Shown piece by piece: positions 43,001-52,000 of a DNA stretch of 64,000 nucleotides. Position numbers and translations under genes: made by a program. The notes beneath the pieces are model-generated. The model searched no databases and was not told the origin of the DNA. It saw only the letters and a list, made by a program, of their open reading frames with translations. Position 1 is the stretch's first letter. Every line of letters begins with the position of its first letter. The stretch covers positions 17,328,829-17,392,828 of the forward strand of contig OZ020625.1 of the NCBI GenBank assembly GCA_963971575.1, in the 5' to 3' direction. Source of the DNA: Liopterus haemorrhoidalis. Lineage: Eukaryota > Arthropoda > Insecta > Coleoptera > Dytiscidae.

Positions 43001-46000
43001 AAAGGGGCATTTCTTTACCAGGCAGCGCGAAGAGCAGCAACGAGATTTACTCTGGCAGACTTGAGTCCCGCCAGGGAAAACGCTGGAGTACAACTCTCTC
43101 GGGAGGAGTACAACAGAGTTACCGGTTCGGTGAAACGAGGCGAGACAGACATGTTGACAAAAGAACACATGAGTAAAAGTATGCACTCTGTGTTCTTCAA
43201 ACATATTAAAAGTCTAGAGTTGTCCACTGAACTCACGTTCTCGTTTGAGATCGGAAACAGAAGGTTTTGTGTTTGCGTGTCAGGATGGTGTTATAAATAC
43301 TTTGGCGTACAGGGCCCGCATATTCCAAATAGCGGAGTCCACACTCTGTAGATTGTGCCACCACCATTCTGAAACGATTATGCACATTCTGTCTGCTTGT
43401 CCATCTCTTGCAGCGTCGAGCTACGTGTCTCGACATAATGCTGCTCTACGCGTGCTCTACTATCAACTTAGACATGCCTATGGTATTGACCAAATACCGG
43501 TTATATCGTACGTCCTTCTGACATAGAATCGGTGGTGAAAAATTCCAAGTGCCGAAATTATTGGAATTACTCCTTCCCAACCTCGAGGTTACTGACAACC
43601 ACTAAGCCGGACATAACCCTCCTGGATATCGAGACCAAACAGATGTTTGTGATCGAATTCTCAAGTTTAGCTGAGAAGAATATCTCTCTCAAGGAGGAGG
43701 AAAGAGGTGCAAGTATATGGACCTCTTCTCCGAGCTTAGAAAGCTGTATCCCGGGTATAAAGTTAAGCTTGTAGTCCTGATAGTTGGTGTTTTGGGTGTT
43801 ATGAAAGCCTCCTATCGAAGGGAAATCGAGTCCATTCCCGTCTGCAGATCTTCTGCCAACTCTTTTATCTGCAGGATTCAGAAAGCAGTACTGCTCGGGT
43901 CACTCCGCATTGTGTGGGCACTGGATCTAGCGTAATTTCCGCGGCTGCATATCGCCAGGGTTTGGGATGCAGTCGTGTGTATTTAGCTCCACTATTCTCT
44001 AGTATGACGTGGCTCAAAAGGTTGCTGAAGTTTGAGATTAGTGGACGCTTGTCAAGACCTGACAAACCCCATAGTAATATTAATAATAATGGACGGTTGT
44101 CAAGACCTGACAAACCCCAAATAATAATAATATCTCTTTGGCATTAGGGCGATTTGGTCCGAGATACAACAAATGAATCCAATAATAATAATAATAATAA
44201 TAAATAATACTAATAATAATGAGAGTTAAAATTATTTATACAAATAAAAAAATATATTTATATTACATAAAAATTTAACAGTTTTCGTTTATGATATTCT
44301 CTCATAGATTTCGCTATTTTATTTCGTTTGTGACTTTTGGATAAAGGTCTACGTCTGAATGGCATATTGACCTAACAAAATAAAAAATGAATTTTTCTGT
44401 TTTTAAAAAATACGGTATTTGCTATGCTGACTTTAATATGTAGCGTATTGACTATACAAGTATTTTGTATATGCGATTTAAATTTCAAAATACACATCAA
44501 CCTGTTATCTGCTTAGAAGCAAGTTTTGATAGCTGTTTTGGCAAATATTCGAGCTAACTATCTCTCTCTAACTTTGACTAGTGGCGCCTACGGATACCGG
44601 GCCGCGGATGTTATGACAAGTTCGGCTTCGACCCGCCATCTTAAACGATTTTCTTGCACATGTGAGACAGAGAAATGAAAAATTCAACGTTAAAAGCTTG
44701 TTTAGAAACATCTGAACAGTAGAAATTCCTTTCGATAAATAGAAACAAAATTTTAGAATTTAATCATTAATAAACTTTCTTCTTCACTTGTAGCTAAACA
44801 TGAGCATAAATGGTGCATCTATTAACTTTAAACGCATTTTTCTCGTTGGGATTAAAATTAAATTGCAGAACTAATAAAGAAACTTTGTCCATACACTATA
44901 ATTCTTTTAACAAAATTCATCTAATATTGGAAGATTTTTCTCTGAATGACAACCATACACACAACAAGGAGTATTTAATCTTGATTTCTTAAATTTATCA
45001 CTTTATTCGTAAAAAACGGAGTAAGAATGGACAGAAACAAAAAAACACATGCTGAACTATATGTAAACAATGATAGTATACTTTTTAGAAGTTTTCGCTT
45101 TATTGCCGCTAGAGGGATACGCGTTAATTTGAGTCACCAATCTAGAGTCACTGCCAAGCAGAGATGGGCGTCTACGCGTAAATTTACCGTAGACAGCGTA
45201 GAGAAGTGTAGACTGTGTAGACACGTAGAATCTAGCGTAGAATAATGAAAAACGAGGTTATGTAACGTGTAAAAAAATAAAATACCGCCAGTTTTAAGCA
45301 GAAGAGCCAGTAAAGAACTCAAATTTAATATTTTTGACAGCTTCCTGATTAAAACAACTAGTAACTTTTAATTTTAATTTTACTTTAGTAGTTCATACAG
45401 ACAGAAACCAAGTAATTTATATTGTCCATAACAACATACGATTTGTGAGATAACATTTTTGGAAGCAATATATGTAATTAGAATTACATAAAATTGAAAT
45501 AAACATAAACATTAAAGTAAACTATTTAAACTATTACCATTCTATTATTTCAAATATTACATTTTAACGTACTGCGCATGTACAGTTTACATTCTACATT
45601 CGACACGTAAACAAAAGCATATTCTACTTGACATGTTTACGCGTAAAATCTATATTAGTCTACATCATGTATTCTACGCGCCCATCACTGCTGCCAAGTG
45701 ATACAACGGAAACTTAAACTACATTTCTACCTCAGTGATGCATTTGAAAGAAAGTAGCAACCATTTCGTTCATTTTCGTTAAGGCCCATTTAGACTTTAA
45801 AATTAAACAAATCTATTTTAAAAATAATTAAAACTAAATAGCCCTTAGATATATCCGATTTGCCCCTTAAATATATGTAAATTAGTCAGATTTGAGGAAT
45901 ATAGGCCGATGTAAAATATATATATAAATCAGATTTGAGGATTTATAACCTACCTTTTACACAAGCCATTTATAAATATATGTTTTATCAATTTAATGAA

Positions 46001-49000
46001 GACTTATATACGAAGCAAATGAAGAAAAAAATCGCTGGGATTTTTTAATGTAAATTTTATCGTGATATAGTTTTTTTAAAAATAAATAGGAGCTCTTAGT
46101 ACTCAAATAACGAATAAAAATGATTATCAAAAGACTTTTTATCAATAAGATATTCTTAGACATCCAGCATTCTGTTGGCTTCTTACACGCTGAAATGTGT
46201 AAAAAATCACACTTAACATACATTTTTGTTTGTATTATGTTCCAAGCTACAGATACCTTAAAGGTAAGATGCGTCAGTGCTTATATAAAAATGTATGTGA
46301 AGTGTGAATTTTCACACATTGCAGGGTTTCGCAGGTATATAATAAGTGAAGGCGGCATGCTGAGTGTGTAGGACAAATTTTGCTTTGTAGTAACCACGGA
46401 AAAATGAACGATCTTTTTAAAATAATTTATCGTCTGTTAATCTCAGAGCTTTAAAAACAAATTTTATGTTAAAATATTTTTTTGTTAATTTTAATTCGAA
46501 TACCTAATATCATTATTTAGGTTTCTAAATAAGTGCAGTATTTTTTTTATATAACAAGGTTCATTAAGATTTTGAAAATTGGGCCTATGGCTTTCATTGG
46601 TTGTCTTAAATCATACGTCTTAAATCCGCCCTCTGGCTTCGTATAAATGACACAGAATGAAAATATAATTCCAATTGGTTATTTATTTATTTATTTATTT
46701 ATTCTTTGGAACATAAACAGGACGAGCCCAGTAAAATGTTCGCAAGTTAATTACAAAAAAAAATATAATATAAATACATAACATTATAAGTTTGAGATAA
46801 CACATAAATTATACAATAAAAATAATAATAATTACAATAATTACAGAGTAATACATGATAGAATTAGTTTTGAAGCTTTAATTTGATAGATTTAACAAAA
46901 GTATTAATGTTAACATTATATACTTCTATGTTAGAAAAGAAATTGTTGTAAGTGGAACAGAGACGGACAATGGGAGAATTTTGGTAAGAGTTAGTATTAG
47001 CAAACGGAATACTAAGTAGAGATAAAGCACGCGTGTTATACGTTTGAACATGAATGTTAAATAAGATAGAGAGATTTTCACAAATTAATAAGTTATTAAG
47101 GATTTTAAACAAAATTTTCATGTCCGATAAAGTGCGACGGTCCTTTAGAGTTAAGAGATTAAATTCTTTACAATGATGATAGTAGTTGTTTTGAGGATTG
47201 CAAGCATTTGTTTTAAATGACAGATATTTAACAAATTTCTTTTGTATTTTTTCTAATTGATTAATATAAATTTCATAAGAAGGATTCCAAATGACAGATG
47301 CAAATTGAACATTACTTATGACGTAGGCGAAATACAATGACTTTAAAGCAGTTATTGATTTGAAATGTTGAGTTGATCTTATTACAAAACCTAGCATCTT
47401 AAAAGACTTAGCTGTAATCTTGCTTATATGTTCGCTGAAGGTTAAATTTGAGTCGAATAAAACTCCCAAATCTCTTACAACGTCGGTTCTAGAGATTAAA
47501 TTTACGCTCTTAACAAATTAATTTAAACATAATAAATATGAAAAAAAAACAAAAAATAAAATTGACTCCACAAGCCAGGAACGAACCTGTGTAGTGAATA
47601 ACGATCCTGTGTGGTTGTCGAGCAACTGAGCCACTAGACCACCAAACACTTATCAAGTTAGTGTGTTATAAGAGTATAACATGTATGAATCGTCAACCAA
47701 AAAACACAAAAAATGCGTTATTTTCCGAAAACATAATCTGATCAAAAATTCCTGTTGTACTATTCCGGTTCACACCATTATACATTACTTAGAATTTTTT
47801 CACATTTTTAGTTTAAACCATCTGGGCTACAGGGTGTGGGACAAAAATTTTTTTGCACAATTTTGGCAAAAATCGCCTCAAAATAATTTATTTTGCAAAA
47901 ATTAAATTTTGATCGTTAATCCACGTACTAAGGGCTTTCATTTGATACCCTACTCAGAATTTAAAAAAAATATATTTTTTTTTTCGATGAGCAAATATTT
48001 GTTTATATTTTTAGGGGGATATGTTTTTTAGATGTTTTAGTATTTTTCCTATGTGCGGGTCAAAAAGTTGTACAAGCATGCCAATTTTCAACTCTCTAGG
48101 TTTAGCCGTTTGGCTACAATTTTTACCGAACAGACAGACAGACAGACAGACGACAAAATGACGGTATAAGGGTTTTTTGGTCATACCTACAAAACCCTAA
48201 AAATGGAACACACTTTGAACACTTGTAAATAACAATATTTTACTTTAGCGTCGTTTTAAAAATATAATTGCAAAAAAATTCTCCTAATTCGTAAAAAAAT
48301 GATGCACCCTATATAGTAGTTTTTCCCAAACATATCTAAGTCGGACAAATCTCTGAACAATGTTAACAATTATTTTCAGGTCTCCCCAGTGTTGCGCAAT
48401 CAGGGAGCGATATGTTCAGAATGTTGCAATAAAGTGGATGGCTTCTATGAATTCCGTGAGCAATACTTGCGGAACAGTCAAATATATATAAATTATACAT
48501 CACAACTGAGTTCTGCCTCTGAAACTCGCGGAGAGTTGTGTGTTTATTTGACGGATTTCAAAAACGAACAGAAACAATGTTTGGGGGCCTTGGAAGAGTA
48601 CTGTCATAACAGTGACTCAGTGAAAACAGAAAAGGAAGACTGCACAGGTATTGTAGCGGCTGTCCCATTTAACTGGGAATGTATGGCGATCTCTAAAACT
48701 ACCAAAAATACCACTTCAGTTAAACTAGACCAAATTTTCTATATAACTAGTGCAGCTCAATGGCATTTTTAAAATGCATAGCAAACTAAATATAAGCAAA
48801 CAATTAGTATTCGCCAAATTGAATTTACCCTTATAATTTTTGATGTAGTGAAAAACATATACTACATTAAACTAAACTTTTTTCAGTCAACTATTTGCTT
48901 ATTTTCCAGTGCCGCAGTAAAATTACTGATCATTTTTATTTATTAGTAATAACTTAAATGTTTCTTGTAGTAAGTCGTGTCTCTTGCAGTTTTTTAGATC

Positions 49001-52000
49001 CCTACACATTCCCGGTTAAATGGGACACCCAGTATCGCAATACAAGACATTTTTATTATATCATCAGCCTTATTTATTTATCTTTGCTCTATTTTGAAAA
49101 TTGTAGGATGTGTAAAAGAGGTTGAATAATTAGTAAATACATAAATATTTGCTAATATAATGAATTAAACTTTGACTGGCATACTGATTAAAACTTTAAT
49201 AATATTGTTTATTTCATATTCCATTATTTATAGAAAGAGACTAGTTGTAGTTCCTTTAAATTAAAGTACGTGTTTGTTCCAGGAACGAATTTGAATGATG
49301 GCGCAGGTGGTGACATACATCCTGATGTCAACAGAGACGGCGATGTTAGCGATATTATTAAAGAAGATGTGGATGTTAAGACAGAATATGAAGATATGAC
49401 TGATGACTATATAGTGATGGCTGGGACAGAGCATATAGCTGCATGGGAGAATGGTCAGTAACGGGCACATTTAAAACTAACTTCTACTGATGACTGTTAT
49501 TCATATTTCATTGTCACAGTCTGTTTATTTCAGACGAATTGGGGCAATGATCAGTAAACATCTTAAATAAAATATATATTTTGCAGTGAGTAATTCGTTT
49601 ATATTTCACTGATGATGTGTTTATTTCAGGTATCACAAATGGAGTTACAGTTGTCGTTTATCATGATGGGATGAACACAGAAGAGACTGTCGTCAAGTCT
49701 GAACCTGTGGACAGCAGTGAATGTGAAGGAAATGTACTAGCAAGTACAGCTGTTTCAAACATTGGTGAGCAGAGCTAGCTTTATTAACAGCTTAATGCGT
49801 ACAGCACGCCCCTTGTACTGTACATCTCGGGCGCCTAGTACTGAAAAATTCACAGACACAATATCAACTATGTCAATTGTTCAGTAACTATAAGTGTATA
49901 TATTTCAGAGAGTCGCGATACTGGGTTGACATATATCATTTCATCTGCTGACGACATGTTCCAGTATAACTACAAAACTAATATAATCCTCAATGAGGAG
50001 ATTGATATCCAGACTGAATGTGGAGATGACAGTGAATATGAGGAGAGTGCAGCTGCGCAAGATACAGGTCAGTCAATATTTTAATATTATTGTACTAGTT
50101 GTGAGCTTCCAATACTGATATTTCCAGTTTCTATTTACTGAATACATGCACAGGATCACAATGAGTAATAGTTTGCTAGTTGTAGTAATTTGTTAATATA
50201 ATTTATCCAATAAATGATTTAATTCTTATCGACCTCTCACAAACTCTCTGACTACAGTTTGATACTTGAAATATTGTTTCTTTGTAGACTCTTATCTTTC
50301 ATCAGCCAATATACAATCTTTACTTTATTTCAACATGGTTTTGTTAAATATAAATCGACCACAACAGCCATTTTTTCATTTCTCAATTCCATGCACAAAA
50401 ACTTAGAGGCAAAATCACATTGCTTAGGCTTCTCTTACGATTTTATTAAAGCCTTCGATTTAGTCCATCGCTCCAAAATAGGAATTAAATTAAAGGACAT
50501 CGGTAGTGTAGGTCCACCGCAATCGTGGCTCTCATTATTTTTTTCTTATAGAGAGCAAGTTGTTTCTACTAGCCAAAAACATATTGTTTTTTGTTATTTT
50601 TTTTTCTGCCTGATAACCGGGCAAGCCTAATAACAATATCACACTATTTACATATAAAAAAATTTAATTTAAATTATGCCAGTGACATAATATTTTCTAT
50701 ATCTAAACAGAGTATCATAGCATAAAATCATAAAATACAAATACTACAATAGACATTATTTCAAAACTAGAGAGAAATTAGTAATAAAAATAATAATATA
50801 CATTAATATTAATAAATTCTAAATAAATTACAATAAGGGAAGGTGTTTTTTAAATTGATTAATATTGTACAAAAAATATCAGGATAATTCAGTGAAATTT
50901 TAATAAATTGTAAGCAAATTCTATTGAGTGGGGAATTGTATGCAGAGTTAGTTTTATTTAGTGGCAAAGAAAAGAACTCGTTATTTCAAGTGCAATGTAA
51001 CGGAACACGCATATACAGTTACTTTAAAAGTCAATTAAACTATTTAACAACTTATATAGAAATGTCAATTTCAAATATCAAATAATAATTACAAATCTCA
51101 TAAGCGACAGTATAACAAAGGAGTTCCACAAGGTTCTATACTTGGTCCAGTATTATTTCTCTTGTATGTAAATGATTTACTTTCATTATTTCCAAATAAT
51201 GCTATTTGTAATACTATTTTGTATGGGGGTGACACTTCACACATTACTACATATTGTGGATGCATCGTCACTAGCTCTGGATGGTAAAAATAACTTAGTA
51301 GCAATGAGTCGGTAGTGCTTTGAAAATAATCTCATGCTGAATACCGAAATAAAATTTATCCTCTACTTCTCCATGAACAGAACAATGCACTTATTGCCGA
51401 CCCATATTTTCACTTGCAATGACAAAAAAAAAAGATAGTGTTCGCAATCTCCAAAATTTTTGTACATAATAAGTGATAATCTAAACTGGATAAGCACGTG
51501 GACTATTTGCTACCTAAACTTAGCAAATCTTGTTATATATTGAACAAGCATAAGGATATGGTTTCTGCAAGTACACTCAGAGCTGCTTACTTTGTAATAT
51601 TTCACGTAACAATGTGCTATGGCATTTTGTGTTGGGGTAGATCACGTGTATCGTAAAAAGATTTTCTCCACGACCGTTAGAGAATTTAACAATTCTAAAA
51701 TCAATTTTTTATTTATTTATTTATTTATTTATTATTAATTAATATTCTAAAACAAGAGTTGGAATGTTATTCTAAAATACTTTTCTTCTTATGCATTTTG
51801 CGTGTATTTCATTCCTTCAATAGTTAAGGAATAATTATTTCATGCTTGTTGTCAGTTGTTATTGTTCACTATAAGGTATACATTATTCCGCGCTGAAAGT
51901 AGTGCGGACGGTATCTGTGACGTATGGATACATTTAACAAATGTATATACAAAGTTTTTTTTTAAATATACTAACATAACTTACTAAAAAGTAACAAGTA

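Noticed and set aside
45200..45245. [10 protein letters not shown], resembling a ZAD first CxxC
   Set aside because: It lies inside the hAT MITE 45159-45690 and comes from its gtagac repeats; the exon at 30946 fits the ZAD and the phase better.
48648..48772. Extension of the ZAD second exon to a stop at 48772
   Set aside because: A donor at 48647 fits phase and the acidic exons that follow; reading through adds an unrelated tail.
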